Origin: Closterium sp. Naga37s-1
Lineage: Eukaryota > Streptophyta > Zygnematophyceae > Desmidiales > Closteriaceae
Direction of reading: 5' to 3'
DNA length: 64,000 nucleotides
Assembly: GCA_947471745.1 (NCBI GenBank)
Contig: CANJKZ010000092.1
Span: 620,001 to 684,000, forward strand
Positions 41,808-55,753 of this stretch are shown here, in pieces. How positions within the stretch are numbered: the stretch's first letter is position 1; every line of letters begins with the position of its first letter. The notes beneath the pieces were generated by a model that was not told where the DNA came from, did not search any database, and saw only the letters and a program-made list of their open reading frames with translations. The translations under genes were made by a program, and so were the position numbers.

Positions 41808-42833
41808 ATGGCTACCCCTAGTGTCCTCGCTTTTGACGCTGAGGGTCGGGCCATTGACTTTGAAGTCTGGATAGATGACCTGCAGCTTTTCTTACAGTGC
41901 GATAGGGCAGACGGCCTCTCCCTCTTTGACCTCACTTCTGGTGCCTCTCCTGCCCCCGCTGCTGATGCTGACGCCACTGTTCGCTCACAGTGGGCCACGC
42001 GCGATGCTGCTGCACGTCTTGCTGTGCGTCGCCACCTACCTACCTCTGAGCGTGCGCACTTTAGCCAGTACAAGAGTGCTCAGACCTTGTACGACGCTGT
42101 AGTTGCACGCTACTCCTCCCCTGCCACTGCTGCACTGAGCCGCCTCATGCTACCGTACCTCTTCCCTGACCTTGCTGCCTTTCCCACAGTCGCTGACCTC
42201 ATTACGCACCTCCGCACTAGTGACACTCGCTACCGCGCTGCGCTTCCTGCTGAGTTCTGCGCCAAGAACCCCCCCCCCATGTACATCACCCTCTACTACA
42301 TAGTCACCCGTCTCCCTGACTCCCTTCGCGTAGTCAGGGACCACTTCCTCTCGGTTTGCCCCACCACTCTCACCGTTGACCTCCTCGAGAAGGCCCTCCT
42401 AGCAGCAGAAAAGAGCATAGTCGCTGTAGGAGCCTCTCGTGGTGACCCTCGCACCCCCATCTTTGAGGGGTGTTCCCCCTCCCCTCTTTTGCCCTCTGTT
42501 GCCTCTGTTGCTGCGGCCGACCTCGCTGGTTTGGAGTCGGTTGGGGCAGCGTCTACCCCTAGCGGGAGACGCCGCCCTGGCAAGGGCAAGGGGGGCAGGG
42601 GCGCTGGAGGAGCTAGCGGGGGCGGTGGAGGCGGCGGTGGAGGCGGTGGAGGAGGTGGGGGTGGTGGTGGGGGTGGTGGCGGGGGTGGAGGTGTAGGTGG
42701 CGGCAGTGGAGGCGCAGGCGGCAGCGGCGGTGGCGGAGGGAGCGGAGGTGGCGGCGGTGGAGGAGGAGGCGGCGGAGGAGGTGGAGCTGGTCGGGGTGGC
42801 GCTGCGCAGAGGGTCGGCTCCGGTGGTGGTCAG

Positions 42834-42874
<41 letters not shown>

Positions 42875-45800
42875 CACTCGTGACGTCCCCTCCCCTCAGC
42901 AGCTCCGTGAGTGGTACACTGCACGCCAGAGGGGTGGGGGTACTGGTCCGTGCACCTACGTCCTGCGCACCGGCGACCGCGCGGGTGAGCAGTGCGGGGG
43001 TGCGCACTCCACCCAGCGCTGCTTTGGCCGCCTGACGGACGCTTGGCGTCACCAATTCCCTGAGGCCACTGAGATCCCCCGCTGGGGTGAGCTGTCTAGG
43101 GCGGGTGTAATTGTCTTTGACCTTGACTTTGATGCTATTCTTGCTGCCATGTATACTGTGACTATTAGTGATGAGGGTGACTGTTACCGGTGTTTTCCGC
43201 CCGACCCGGGCATTGAGACTGCTGCTCTAGGTACTGGTGAGGCTGCTGCTCTAGGTGCTAGCGAGGCTGCTGCTCTAGGTGCGTCTGCTCCCTCAGGTAC
43301 TGGTGAGTCTGCTCTCTCAGGTTCTGCGTCGGCTTCGGCCTCCCACACCTTCACCCTTGACTCGGGGGCTTCTCGCTCCTTCTTTCGAGACCGCACCACA
43401 CTCACGCCGCTTGGCCGGCCAGTTGCGGTCTCTCTGGCAGACCCCTCTGGGGGTCCTGTCCTTGCTCACTTCTCCACTGTCCTCCCGTGTCCGGCGGCCC
43501 CCTCTGGCACCCTGTCTGGTCTTTACCTCCCCTCGTTCTCTACGAACTTGGTGAGTGGTGCTGACCTACAGGATGCGGGGGTTCACCAGTTCACTCCTGC
43601 GAGTCAGCGGGTGACCCACTGCACGGACGCTCGGACAGGCCGACACTTGGCCACGTTTACACGTCGGCCGGGGTCGAGCCTGTACACACTGACCACTGCG
43701 TCTCCCCCAGTCCCTGCGCCTGGTCAGGTAGCTGCGTCGGGTCAGGTGTTTGCTGCAGCGTCCAGGTCTGGTCCTGAGTCTGCCCCCTGCTCGTGTCGCC
43801 TCCTGTCTCACGAGACTCTCCTCTGGCACCACCGCCTTGGTCACCCCTCCCTGCTTCGTCTCCGGAGCATGGCCTCCCGTGTCCTTGTCTCTGGTCTTCC
43901 CCGGTCCCTCCCTCCACTTCCTCCGGGGCCTGGCCCTACCTGCGTCCCCTGTGTCGAGGGACGACAGCAGGCTACCCCTCACTCCTCCCAGTTTCCTCCG
44001 ACAGAGGCCCCGCTGCAGACGCTTCACATGGACGTGTGGGGCCCGGCCCGCGTCCGTGGACAGGGTCACGAGCGCTACTTCCTGCTGGTGGTTGACGACT
44101 ACTCGCGTTACACCACAGTCTTCCCCTTGCGCAGCAAGGGTGATGTCACTGAGGTGTTGATCGACTGGATCCGCGCAGCTCGTCTCCAGCTCAGGCGGAG
44201 CTTCGGCTCGGACTTTCCTGTTCTACGTCTGCACTCTGACAGAGGCGGAGAGTTCTCCTCTGGCCTTCTGCGAGCCTACTGTCGTGCACGAGGCATCCGC
44301 CAGACCTTCACGCTTCCGGACTCTCCACAGCAAAATGGGATTGCTGAGCGCCGCATTGGCATGGTCATGGACGTCGCCCGTACGTCCATGATGCATGCGG
44401 CTGCCCCCCATTTTCTGTGGCCGTTTGCGGTTCGGTACGCGGCGCATCAGATCAACCTTCAGCCCAGGGTCTCCATGCCGGAGACCTCCCCAGCCTTGCT
44501 GTGGACGGGGAAGGTTGGCGATGCGTCTGCGTTCCGTGTCTGGGGATCTCGGGCGTTTGTCCGCGACTTGTCTGCGGACAAGCTGTCCCCTCGTGCTGCT
44601 CCTTGCGTCTTCCTGGGTTTCCCCCCTGACGCCCCAGGGTGGCAGTTCTACCACCCCACCTCTCGCCGTGTTCTGTCCTCCCAGGACGTCACGTTCGACG
44701 AGTCGGTCCCCTACTACCGCCTCTTCCCCTACCGCACTCCGTCCCTCCCCCCGCCACCGCTCTTCCTTGTACCAGGTCCCCCCCCGGTAGACCCCCTCCC
44801 CCCTCAGGGTCCTGCCCCTTCAGGTGTGTCCCAGGTAGACGCTGTTGAGCCTGTCGAGGTCGCTGGTGACTCTGGTGCTGCTGAGGGTGCTGAGCCTGGG
44901 GGTGCTGACTCTGGGGGTGCTGAGCGTGTGGGTGCTGACTCTGGGGGTGCTGAGCGTGTGGGTACTACGACTGGGGGTGCTGAGCCTGGGGGTGCTGCGT
45001 CTGGGGGTGCTGAGCCTGGGGGTGCTACGCCTGGAGGTGCTGAGCCTGGGGGTGCTGCGTCTGGGGGTGCTGAGCCTGGGGGTACTACGCCTGGAGGTGC
45101 TGAGCCTGGGGGTGCTACGCCTGGTGGTGCTGTGCCTGGCGGTTCTCCGGGTGCTCCTTCTCGCCGGGAGCCACTCTCTCCACAGGATCTGCGTGAGTGG
45201 TTTGCCCGGCGCTGGAGGCGAGCTGCTGGAGCTGGAGGTGCTGCGGGTACTGGAGGTTCTGTTGCTGCTGAGAGAGCTGGTGCCACGGGTCCCGGAGGTG
45301 CTCGTACTGGGAGTACTGGAGCTGCTGGACCTGCGGGTACTTCTGGAGCTGGAGTTGCTGCGGGTGTTGGCGCGGAGGCTACTGCTGTCGGTCCTGGAGG
45401 CGGTCCTGCTGGGGGTACTACTGGTGCTGCTGGGGGTTCTGGAGCTGGAGCTGCTACTAGTGCTGGTGCTGCCACTGGGGGTGCTGGTGCTGTCCCTCCT
45501 GTGTCTGGAGTCGCCGCGCGGCCTCGGCCGTACTTCGTTCCGCTCCTTCAGCAGGTTCTTGGTCTCCCGCCTTCTACTGGTCCTCCTCCTCCCTTAGAGT
45601 GTCCACAGCCTGTCCCGTCGCAGTTACAGTTACAGCCGGCCTCCCCACTGCCTGCTCCGTCTCCCTACACTGGTCCTACTGGAGGTCTTGCTGAGCGTCG
45701 TGAGCCTGCGTCTCGCCCTGCGTCGCCTGTCCGTGCTGCTCGCACTAGTGGTCGCGGTTCGCGTCAGCGTCCTCCTCCTGTCCCTGGCACGCACCGGATG

Positions 45801-47783
45801 TCTCTGCGTCCGTCCACTGCTCCTCTGCGTGCCCCTTTGCCTTCTCCTCCTGAGTCTTCTCTTCCTGCTCTTGCCGACCCGGAGTCGGACTCTCTTCGTG
45901 CTGCCAGTCCTACTGTCACGCGTCTCCTTGCTACTGTTGTCACTGACCCTTCCTTTGAGTCCACTGCTGCGTCTGCCCTAGTTGCTGAGCTCGTCGACTT
46001 TGCTGCTCGCTGTCGCCTAGACTACGTCGCCAGTCTTGTTGCTGAGTCTGAGTCTGTCTGTCCTCCGTCCGTCGGGGGTGAGTGTGACCTTGGCACGGAC
46101 GTCCTTGAGGACAGGCAGGAGGAGTTCCAGTGCTTGGCCGCTGCTTCACCTCATCTCGTGTCCGTACTGCTTACCCCTGAGGGAGACCCGGATGCACTTG
46201 ACATCCCGACTCCGCGCTCTTACGCGGAGGCGATAGAGGGTCCCTACTCCTCTCAGTGGCAGGCAGCTATGGACGCAGAGATGGCTTCCTGGAAGTCCAC
46301 AGGCACCTACGTTGACGCTGTTCCCCCTCCTGGGGCGAACATCGTCAGTGGCATGTGGATTTTCAGGGTGAAGCGACCGCCGGGTTCTCCGCCTGTCTTC
46401 AAGGCGCGTTACGTGGCTCGTGGCTTCAGTCAGCGGCAGGGAGTTGACTACTTTCAGACCTTCTCTCCCACCCCGAAGATGACCACTCTTCGGGTACTGC
46501 TGCACGTAGCTGCTCACCGTGACTACGAGCTACACTCTCTTGACTTCAGCACTGCTTTCTTGCAGGGCAGCCTGCACGAGGAGATCTGGCTGCGTCGCCC
46601 ACCTGGCTTCACTGGGTCTTTTCCTCCTGGCACCCAGTGGAGCCTACGGCGGCCAGTCTACGGTCTCCGCCAGGCACCGCGTGAGTGGCACGACACACTG
46701 AGGACTACACTTGCGGCTCTTGGGTTTGCTCCCTCTACTGCCGACCCGTCGCTGTTTCTGCGCACCGACACTTCTTTGCCGCCGTTCTACATCCTCGTGT
46801 ATGTCGACGACTTGGTCTTTGCCACAGCTGACACTGCTGGACTAGCCCACGTGAAGTCCGAGCTGCAGAAGAGACACACGTGCACTGACCTGGGTGAACT
46901 GCGCAGCTACCTTGGCTTGCAGATCACTCGGGACAGAGCACGCCGCACCATTACCCTGACTCAGTCACACATGGTGCAGCAGGTCCTTCAGCGCTTCGGC
47001 TTCACGTACTCCTCGCCTCAGGCCACTCCTCTGCCTACTCGCCACTCGCTCTCAGCTCTGCCTTCGGATGAGTCCGTAGAGTCGAGTGGCCCGTACCCAG
47101 AGCTTGTTGGCTGCCTCATGTACCTGATGACCTGCACACGACCTGACCTTGCATACCCTCTTAGCATTCTTGCACGCTATGTTGCTCCTGGGAGACACAG
47201 ACCGGAGCACATGGCTGCAGCGAAGAGGGTGTTGCGCTACTTGTGCAGTACGTCGGGCATGGGGCTTGTGCTTGGAGGGCAGAGTCCAGTGGTCCTTACT
47301 GGGCACGCAGACGCTTCTTGGGCTGACGACCAGGCTACGCAGCGGTCGTCACAGGGTTACACCTTCAGCCTTGGTTCCGGCTCTGTTTCGTGGCGGGCTA
47401 CCCGCTCGTCTTCTGTTCTCGGCTCCAGTTGTGAGGCTGAGATCTACGCAGGAGCCATGGCTGCACAGGAGCTTCGCTGGCTCACCTACCTGCTGACTGA
47501 CCTCGGAGAGCTGCCTCGTTCTCCTCCAGTGCTGTACGTAGACAACAAGGCCATGCTGGCCTTGTGTCGGGAGCAGCGACTGGAGCACAGAACGAAGCAC
47601 ATTGCTCTCCGCTACTTTCTTGCTCGTGAGCTGCAGCAGCGTGGTCAGCTGCGTCTTGCGTACGTGGCCTCTGAGGCCAACACTGCTGATATCTTCACCA
47701 AGGCGCTTGCGCCTTGTGACCATCAGCGCTTCTGTACTCAGCTGGGCCTTGTGCCTACCTTGCCTCACTTGCTCACCTCTTGA
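41808..47783 (+). CDS. Copia E2 gag-pol polyprotein (1991 aa)
   Basis: Complete single-frame polyprotein. Residues: gag 1 to about 260; Gly-rich about 265-335; poly-Gln about 342-355; zinc knuckle C382, C396, H400, C405; aspartic protease D518 in DSGAS; GAG-pre-integrase from H674; integrase D742, D811, E847 (D-X68-D-X35-E); Gly/Ala/Pro/Glu-rich linker about 1000-1230 with PGGAE-type repeats and a REWF motif; the conserved RPYFVPLLQQVLG segment; RT YVDD at 1665-1668; RNase H D1835, E1876/E1878, D1912, D1961. No lesion is visible. It makes the particle, processes it, reverse-transcribes the RNA from an iMet primer and integrates the product. Private changes relative to E1 and E3 are few. Confidence 0.96.
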
Positions 47784-47989
47784 CCTTGCTTGTGCTGTTA
47801 CATATATATATACCTGCTCTTGTTTGTCTAGCCTTTATATATATATGTACTCCTGCATGTGAACTGGCCTTGTGGCCTTGAACTTGTGCTCGGAATGCGT
47901 GGTGACTTTGTGATCCACCCTGAGCTTGCTTTGCTTTGCTTGACTGGTCTTGTGACCCCTTGTTCTCCCCCACTTTGCCTATGGGGGTG

Positions 47990-48114
47990 TGTCAGATTTA
48001 TATGACAGAGCTACTGTAGGCTATAGTGGGGTAGCACATATGGGGTACAATTTTCTAGGGTTTGTATTTTGTACCCAACTTTCCCTTAGTCATTTCATTC
48101 CTTGTTTCTTCTCA
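47990..48114 (+). repeat. 3' LTR of copia E2
   Basis: 125 bp with the diagnostic A shared with 40227-40351, followed by CCGGA. Confidence 0.93.
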
Positions 48115-48440
48115 CCGGAGGCCCCCGCTGCACATATCTCAGAGACCCCATTTGTAATGAGAACGATGCCAATTGATAAGAATAAGAAATCAAGCCTTTT
48201 CAATATTATAATTTTTAAACACACATTGTGTTCTTTAAAATTGTGTATTGTGAAAGCGAAGCTGCTTGTATTGCACAATTGGCATCGTCGAAGCGAGCTA
48301 AATGCCCTTCTCCAACTACAAAAACAGTGGGTTGGAGTTTATTCCCTCCACCCACGTTTCTCGATTTTCAAACGGCTCACTCAACATTCCCACCACCCAC
48401 CCCAAAGTAAACCGCCTTGCTGAATGCCACTTGGATAGGG
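48115..48440 (+). repeat. 326-bp spacer, copy 3
   Basis: Nearly identical to copies 1 and 2 (a CCTTTTC variant near 48196). Confidence 0.9.
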
Positions 48441-48565
48441 TGTCAGATTTATATGACAGAGCTACTGTAGGCTATAGTGGGGTAGCACATATGGGGTACA
48501 GTTTTCTAGGGTTTGTATTTTGTACCCAACTTTCCCTTAGTCATTTCATTCCTTGTTTCTTCTCA
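48441..48565 (+). repeat. 5' LTR of copia E3
   Basis: 125 bp, G variant, followed by the primer-binding site. Confidence 0.93.
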
Positions 48566-49571
48566 TGGTATCGAGCAGGTTCCCTCGTGGGAACTGTTCC
48601 TAGGGCCCACCGTTTTTTTTTTCCTGCCCGGAGCGCACTCAGCCCCTGCCCGAGTCGCGCTCCCCTCTCTCGCGCCGCCCTAGCGGCCCCTTCGCGCCGC
48701 CCTCGCGGCCCCTTCGAGCCGCCCTCGCGGCTCTGTCGCCCTACCCTAGCGACCCCGCGGCCCCACCCTCGCGGCGCCGGCCGCCTCCCTTCGCGGCCCC
48801 GATCCGCCGCCCTCGCGGCCCCCCCCCTACTCCGCCGCCCTTCGCGGCCCCTACTCCGCCGCCCTCGCGGCCCCGATCCGCCGCCCTCGCGGCCCCGATC
48901 CGCCGCCCTCGCGGCCGCGCTCCGCCGCCCTCGCAGCCCCGATCCGCCGCCCTTCGCGGCCCCGATCCGCCGCCCTCGCGGCCCCTACTCCGCCGCCCTC
49001 GCGGCCCCGATCCGCCGCCCTTGCGGCCCCGATCCGCCGCCCTCGCGGCCCCTACTCCGCCGCCCTCGCGGCCCCTACTCCGCCGCCCTCGCGGCCCCGA
49101 TCCGCCGCCCTCGCGGCCCCGATCCGCCGCCCTAGCGGCCCCGGCCCCTGCTCCTACGGCCCCGGCGCCTGCTCCTACGGCCCCCACGCCTACTCCTACG
49201 AGCAGCCCAGCCGCCGAGCCGCCCAGCAACCGAGCAGCCCAGCCGCTGAGCCGCCGAGCCGCCCAGCAACCGAGCCGCCCAGCCGCCGAGCCGCCCAGCA
49301 GCCGAGCCGCCCAGCAGCCGAGCCGCCCAGCCGCCGATACGCCCAGCAGCCGAGCCGCCCAGCAGCCGAGCCGCCCAGCCGCCGAGCCGCCCAGCAGCCG
49401 AGCCGCCCAGCAGCCGAGCAGCCGAGCCGCCCAGCAGCCGAGCCGCCCAGCCGTCGAGTCGCCGAGCCGCCCTGCAGCCGAGCCGCCCGAGCCGCCCTGT
49501 CCGGTAAGAGCAGCGCCTCTCTCACATCACTGCCCTCACCCTACTGTTTGCACTGCTAGTCTACTGCTGTC

Positions 49572-50597
49572 ATGGCTACCCCTAGTGTCCTCGCTTTTGA
49601 CGCTGAGGGTCGGGCCATTGACTTTGAAGTCTGGATAGATGACCTGCAGCTTTTCTTACAGTGCGATAGGGCAGACGGCCTCTCCCTCTTTGACCTCACT
49701 TCTGGTGCCTCTCCTGCCCCCGCTGCTGATGCTGACGCCACTGTTCGCTCACAGTGGGCCACGCGCGATGCTGCTGCACGTCTTGCTGTGCGTCGCCACC
49801 TACCTACCTCTGAGCGTGCGCACTTTAGCCAGTACAAGAGTGCTCAGACCTTGTACGACGCTGTAGTTGCACGCTACTCCTCCCCTGCCACTGCTGCACT
49901 GAGCCGCCTCATGCTACCGTACCTCTTCCCTGACCTTGCTGCCTTTCCCACAGTCGCTGACCTCATTACGCACCTCCGCACTAGTGACACTCGCTACCGC
50001 GCTGCGCTTCCTGCTGAGTTCTGCGCCAAGAACCCCCCCCCCATGTACATCACCCTCTACTACATAGTCACCCGTCTCCCTGACTCCCTTCGCGTAGTCA
50101 GGGACCACTTCCTCTCGGTTTGCCCCACCACTCTCACCGTTGACCTCCTCGAGAAGGCCCTCCTAGCAGCAGAAAAGAGCATAGTCGCTGTAGGAGCCTC
50201 TCGTGGTGACCCTCGCACCCCCATCTTTGAGGGGTGTTCCCCCTCCCCTCTTTTGCCCTCTGTTGCCTCTGTTGCTGCGGCCGACCTCGCTGGTTTGGAG
50301 TCGGTTGGGGCAGCGTCTACCCCTAGCGGGAGACGCCGCCCTGGCAAGGGCAAGGGGGGCAGGGGCGCTGGAGGAGCTAGCGGGGGCGGTGGAGGCGGCG
50401 GTGGAGGCGGTGGAGGAGGTGGGGGTGGCGGTGGGGGTGGTGGCGGGGGTGGAGGTGTAGGTGGCGGCAGTGGAGGCGCAGGCGGCAGCGGCGGTGGCGG
50501 AGGGAGCGGAGGTGGCGGCGGTGGAGGAGGAGGCGGCGGAGGAGGTGGAGCTGGTCGGGGTGGCGCTGCGCAGAGGGTCGGCTCCGGTGGTGGTCAG

Positions 50598-50638
<41 letters not shown>

Positions 50639-53600
50639 CACTCGTGACGTCCCCTCCCCTCAGCAGCTCCGTGAGTGGTACACTGCACGCCAGAGGGGTG
50701 GGGATACTGGTCCGTGCACCTACGTCCTGCGCACCGGCGACCGCGCGGGTGAGCAGTGCGGGGGTGCGCACTCCACCCAGCGCTGCTTTGGCCGCCTGAC
50801 GGACGCTTGGCGTCACCAGTTCCCTGAGGCCACTGAGATCCCCCGCTGGGGTGAGCTGTCTAGGGCGGGTGTAGCTGTCTTTGACCTTGACTTTGATGCT
50901 ATTCTTGCTGCCATGTATACTGTGACTATTAGTGATGAGGGTGACTGTTACCGGTGTTTTCCGCCCGACCCGGGCATTGAGACTGCTGCTCTAGGTACTG
51001 GTGAGGCTGCTGCTCTAGGTGCTAGCGAGGCTGCTGCTCTAGGTGCGTCTTCTCCCTCAGGTACTGGTGAGTCTGCTCTCTCAGGTTCTGCGTCGGCTTC
51101 GGCCTCCCACACCTTCACCCTTGACTCGGGGGCTTCTCGCTCCTTCTTTCGAGACCGCACCACACTCACGCCGCTTGGCCGGCCAGTTGCGGTCTCTCTG
51201 GCAGACCCCTCTGGGGGTCCTGTCCTTGCTCACTTCTCCACTGTCCTCCCGTGTCCGGCGGCCCCCTCTGGCACCCTGTCTGGTCCTTACCTCCCCTCGT
51301 TCTCTACGAACTTGGTGAGTGGTGCTGACCTACAGGATGCGGGGGTTCACCAGTTCACTCCTGCGAGTCAGCGGGTGACCCACTGCACGGACGCTCGGAC
51401 AGGCCGACACTTGGCCACGTTTACACGTCGGCCGGGGTCGAGCCTGTACACACTGACCACTGCGTCTCCCCCAGTCCCTGCGCCTGGTCAGGTAGCTGCG
51501 TCGGGTCAGGTGTTTGCTGCAGCGTCCAGGTCTGGTCCTGAGTCTGCCCCCTGCTCGTGTCGCCTCCTGTCTCACGAGACTCTCCTCTGGCACCACCGCC
51601 TTGGTCACCCCTCCCTGCTTCGTCTCCGGAGCATGGCCTCCCGTGTCCTTGTCTCTGGTCTTCCCCGGTCCCTCCCTCCACTTCCTCCGGGGCCTGGCCC
51701 TACCTGCGTCCCCTGTGTCGAGGGACGACAGCAGGCTACCCCTCACTCCTCCCAGTTTCCTCCGACAGAGGCCCCGCTGCAGACGCTTCACATGGACGTG
51801 TGGGGCCCGGCCCGCGTCCGTGGACAGGGTCACGAGCGCTACTTCCTGCTGGTGGTTGACGACTACTCGCGTTACACCACAGTCTTCCCCTTGCGCAGCA
51901 AGGGTGATGTCACTGAGGTGTTGATCGACTGGATCCGCGCAGCTCGTCTCCAGCTCAGGCGGAGCTTCGGCTCGGACTTTCCTGTTCTACGTCTGCACTC
52001 TGACAGAGGCGGAGAGTTCTCCTCTGGCCTTCTGCGAGCCTACTGTCGTGCACGAGGCATCCGCCAGACCTTCACGCTTCCGGACTCTCCACAGCAAAAT
52101 GGGATTGCTGAGCGCCGCATTGGCATGGTCATGGACGTCGCCCGTACGTCCATGATGCATGCGGCTGCCCCCCATTTTTTGTGGCCGTTTGCGGTTCGGT
52201 ACGCGGCGCATCAGATCAACCTTCAGCCCAGGGTCTCCATGCCGGAGACCTCCCCAGCCTTGCTGTGGACGGGGAAGGTTGGCGATGCGTCTGCGTTCCG
52301 TGTCTGGGGATCTCGGGCGTTTGTCCGCGACTTGTCTGCGGACAAGCTGTCCCCTCGTGCTGCTCCTTGCGTCTTCCTGGGTTTCCCCCCTGACGCCCCA
52401 GGGTGGCAGTTCTACCACCCCACCTCTCGCCGTGTTCTGTCCTCCCAGGACGTCACGTTCGACGAGTCGGTCCCCTACTACCGCCTCTTCCCCTACCGCA
52501 CTCCGTCCCTCCCCCCGCCACCGCTCTTCCTTGTACCAGGTCCCCCCCCGGTAGACCCCCTCCCCCCTCAGGGTCCTGCCCCTTCAGGTGTGTCCCAGGT
52601 AGACGCTGTTGAGCCTGTCGAGGTCGCTGGTGACTCTGGTGCTGCTGAGGGTGCTGAGCCTGGGGGTGCTGACTCTGGGGGTGCTGAGCGTGTGGGTGCT
52701 GACTCTGGGGGTGCTGAGCGTGTGGGTACTACGACTGGGGGTGCTGAGCCTGGGGGTGCTGCGTCTGGGGGTGCTGAGCCTGGGGGTGCTACGCCTGGAG
52801 GTGCTGAGCCTGGGGGTGCTGCGTCTGGGGGTGCTGAGCCTGGGGGTACTACGCCTGGAGGTGCTGAGCCTGGGGGTGCTACGCCTGGTGGTGCTGTGCC
52901 TGGCGGTTCTCCGGGTGCTCCTTCTCGCCGGGAGCCACTCTCTCCCCAGGATCTGCGTGAGTGGTTTGCCCGGCGCTGGAGGCGAGCTGCTGGAGCTGGA
53001 GGTGCTGCGGGTACTGGAGGTTCTGTTGCTGCTGAGAGAGCTGGTGCCACGGGTCCCGGAGGTGCTCGTACTGGGAGTACTGGAGCTGCTGGACCTGCGG
53101 GTACTTCTGGAGCTGGAGTTGCTGCGGGTGTTGGCGCGGAGGCTACTGCTGTCGGTCCTGGAGGCGGTCCTGCTGGGGGTACTACTGGTGCTGCTGGGGG
53201 TTCTGGAGCTGGAGCTGCTACTGGTGCTGGTGCTGCCACTGGGGGTGCTGGTGCTGTCCCTCCTGTGTCTGGAGTCGCCGCGCGGCCTCGGCCGTACTTC
53301 GTTCCGCTCCTTCAGCAGGTTCTTGGTCTCCCGCCTTCTACTGGTCCTCCTCCTCCCTTAGAGTGTCCACAGCCTGTCCCGTCGCAGTTACAGTTACAGC
53401 CGGCCTCCCCACTGCCTGCTCCGTCTCCCTACACTGGTCCTACTGGAGGTCTTGCTGAGCGTCGTGAGCCTGCGTCTCGCCCTGCGTCGCCTGTCCGTGC
53501 TGCTCGCACTAGTGGTCGCGGTTCGCGTCAGCGTCCTCCTCCTGTCCCTGGCACGCACCGGATGTCTCTGCGTCCGTCCACTGCTCCTCTGCGTGCCCCT

Positions 53601-55547
53601 TTGCCTTCTCCTCCTGAGTCTTCTCTTCCTGCTCTTGCCGACCCGGAGTCGGACTCTCTTCGTGCTGCCAGTCCTACTGTCACGCGTCTCCTTGCTACTG
53701 TTGTCACTGACCCTTCCTTTGAGTCCACTGCTGCGTCTGCCCTAGTTGCTGAGCTCGTCGACTTTGCTGCTCGCTGTCGCCTAGACTACGTCGCCAGTCT
53801 TGTTGCTGAGTCTGAGTCTGTCTGTCCTCCGTCCGTCGGGGGTGAGTGTGACCTTGGCACGGACGTCCTTGAGGACAGGCAGGAGGAGTTCCAGTGCTTG
53901 GCCGCTGCTTCACCTCATCTCGTGTCCGTACTGCTTACCCCTGAGGGAGACCCGGATGCACTTGACATCCCGACTCCGCGCTCTTACGCGGAGGCGATAG
54001 AGGGTCCCTACTCCTCTCAGTGGCAGGCAGCTATGGACGCAGAGATGGCTTCCTGGAAGTCCACAGGCACCTACGTTGACGCTGTTCCCCCTCCTGGGGC
54101 GAACATCGTCAGTGGCATGTGGATTTTCAGGGTGAAGCGACCGCCGGGTTCTCCGCCTGTCTTCAAGGCGCGTTACGTGGCTCGTGGCTTCAGTCAGCGG
54201 CAGGGAGTTGACTACTTTCAGACCTTCTCTCCCACCCCGAAGATGACCACTCTTCGGGTACTGCTGCACGTAGCTGCTCACCGTGACTACGAGCTACACT
54301 CTCTTGACTTCAGCACTGCTTTCTTGCAGGGCAGCCTGCACGAGGAGATCTGGCTGCGTCGCCCACCTGGCTTCACTGGGTCTTTTCCTCCTGGCACCCA
54401 GTGGAGCCTACGGCGGCCAGTCTACGGTCTCCGCCAGGCACCGCGTGAGTGGCACGACACACTGAGGACTACACTTGCGGCTCTTGGGTTTGCTCCCTCT
54501 ACTGCCGACCCGTCGCTGTTTCTGCGCACCGACACTTCTTTGCCGCCGTTCTACATCCTCGTGTACGTCGACGACTTGGTCTTTGCCACAGCTGACACTG
54601 CTGGACTAGCCCACGTGAAGTCCGAGCTGCAGAAGAGACACACGTGCACTGACCTGGGTGAACTGCGCAGCTACCTTGGCTTGCAGATCACTCGGGACAG
54701 AGCACGCCGCACCATTACCCTGACTCAGTCACACATGGTGCAGCAGGTCCTTCAGCGCTTCGGCTTCACGTACTCCTCGCCTCAGGCCACTCCTCTGCCT
54801 ACTCGCCACTCGCTCTCAGCTCTGCCTTCGGATGAGTCCGTAGATTCGAGTGGCCCGTACCCAGAGCTTGTTGGCTGCCTCATGTACCTGATGACCTGCA
54901 CACGACCTGACCTTGCATACCCTCTTAGCATTCTTGCACGCTATGTTGCTCCTGGGAGACACAGACCGGAGCACATGGCTGCAGCGAAGAGGGTGTTGCG
55001 CTACTTGTGCAGTACGTCGGGCATGGGGCTTGTGCTTGGAGGGCAGAGTCCAGTGGTCCTTACTGGGCACGCAGACGCTTCTTGGGCTGACGACCAGGCT
55101 ACGCAGCGGTCGTCACAGGGTTACACCTTCAGCCTTGGTTCCGGCTCTGTTTCGTGGCGGGCTACCCGCTCGTCTTCTGTTCTCGGCTCCAGTTGTGAGG
55201 CTGAGATCTACGCAGGAGCCATGGCTGCACAGGAGCTTCGCTGGCTCACCTACCTGCTGACTGACCTCGGAGAGCTGCCTCGTTCTCCTCCAGTGCTGTA
55301 CGTAGACAACAAGGCCATGCTGGCCTTGTGTCGGGAGCAGCGACTGGAGCACAGAACGAAGCACATTGCTCTCCGCTACTTTCTTGCTCGTGAGCTGCAG
55401 CAGCGTGGTCAGCTGCGTCTTGCGTACGTGGCCTCTGAGGCCAACACTGCTGATATCTTCACCAAGGCGCTTGCGCCTTGTGACCATCAGCGCTTCTGTA
55501 CTCAGCTGGGCCTTGTGCCTACCTTGCCTCACTTGCTCACCTCTTGA
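49572..55547 (+). CDS. Copia E3 gag-pol polyprotein (1991 aa)
   Basis: Same length and domain plan as E2: zinc knuckle at 382-405, protease D518, integrase D742/D811/E847, RT YVDD 1665-1668, RNase H D1835/E1878/D1912/D1961. No stop or frameshift. Private changes include Leu to Pro in the SGPYLPSF segment after the protease and Glu to Asp in the DESVDSSG segment before RNase H, neither at a catalytic residue. Where E1 and E2 differ, E3 matches one or the other, so the three copies differ mainly by private substitutions. Probably competent for transposition, but expression cannot be judged. Confidence 0.96.
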
Positions 55548-55753
55548 CCTTGCTTGTGCTGTTACATATATATATACCTGCTCTTGTTTGTCTAGCCTTT
55601 ATATATATATGTACTCCTGCATGTGAACTGGCCTTGTGGCCTTGAACTTGTGCTCGGAATGCGTGGTGACTTTGTGATCCACCCTGAGCTTGCTTTGCTT
55701 TGCTTGACTGGTCTTGTGACCCCTTGTTCTCCCCCACTTTGCCTATGGGGGTG

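Larger units (their letters stand above)
40678..48114 (+). mobile_element. Copia element E2, full length with intact gag-pol
   Basis: LTRs 40678-40802 and 47990-48114, primer-binding site at 40803, leader to 41807, open gag-pol, purine tract before the right LTR. The LTRs differ at the one diagnostic G/A site, which the exchange model explains without ageing. Confidence 0.95.
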
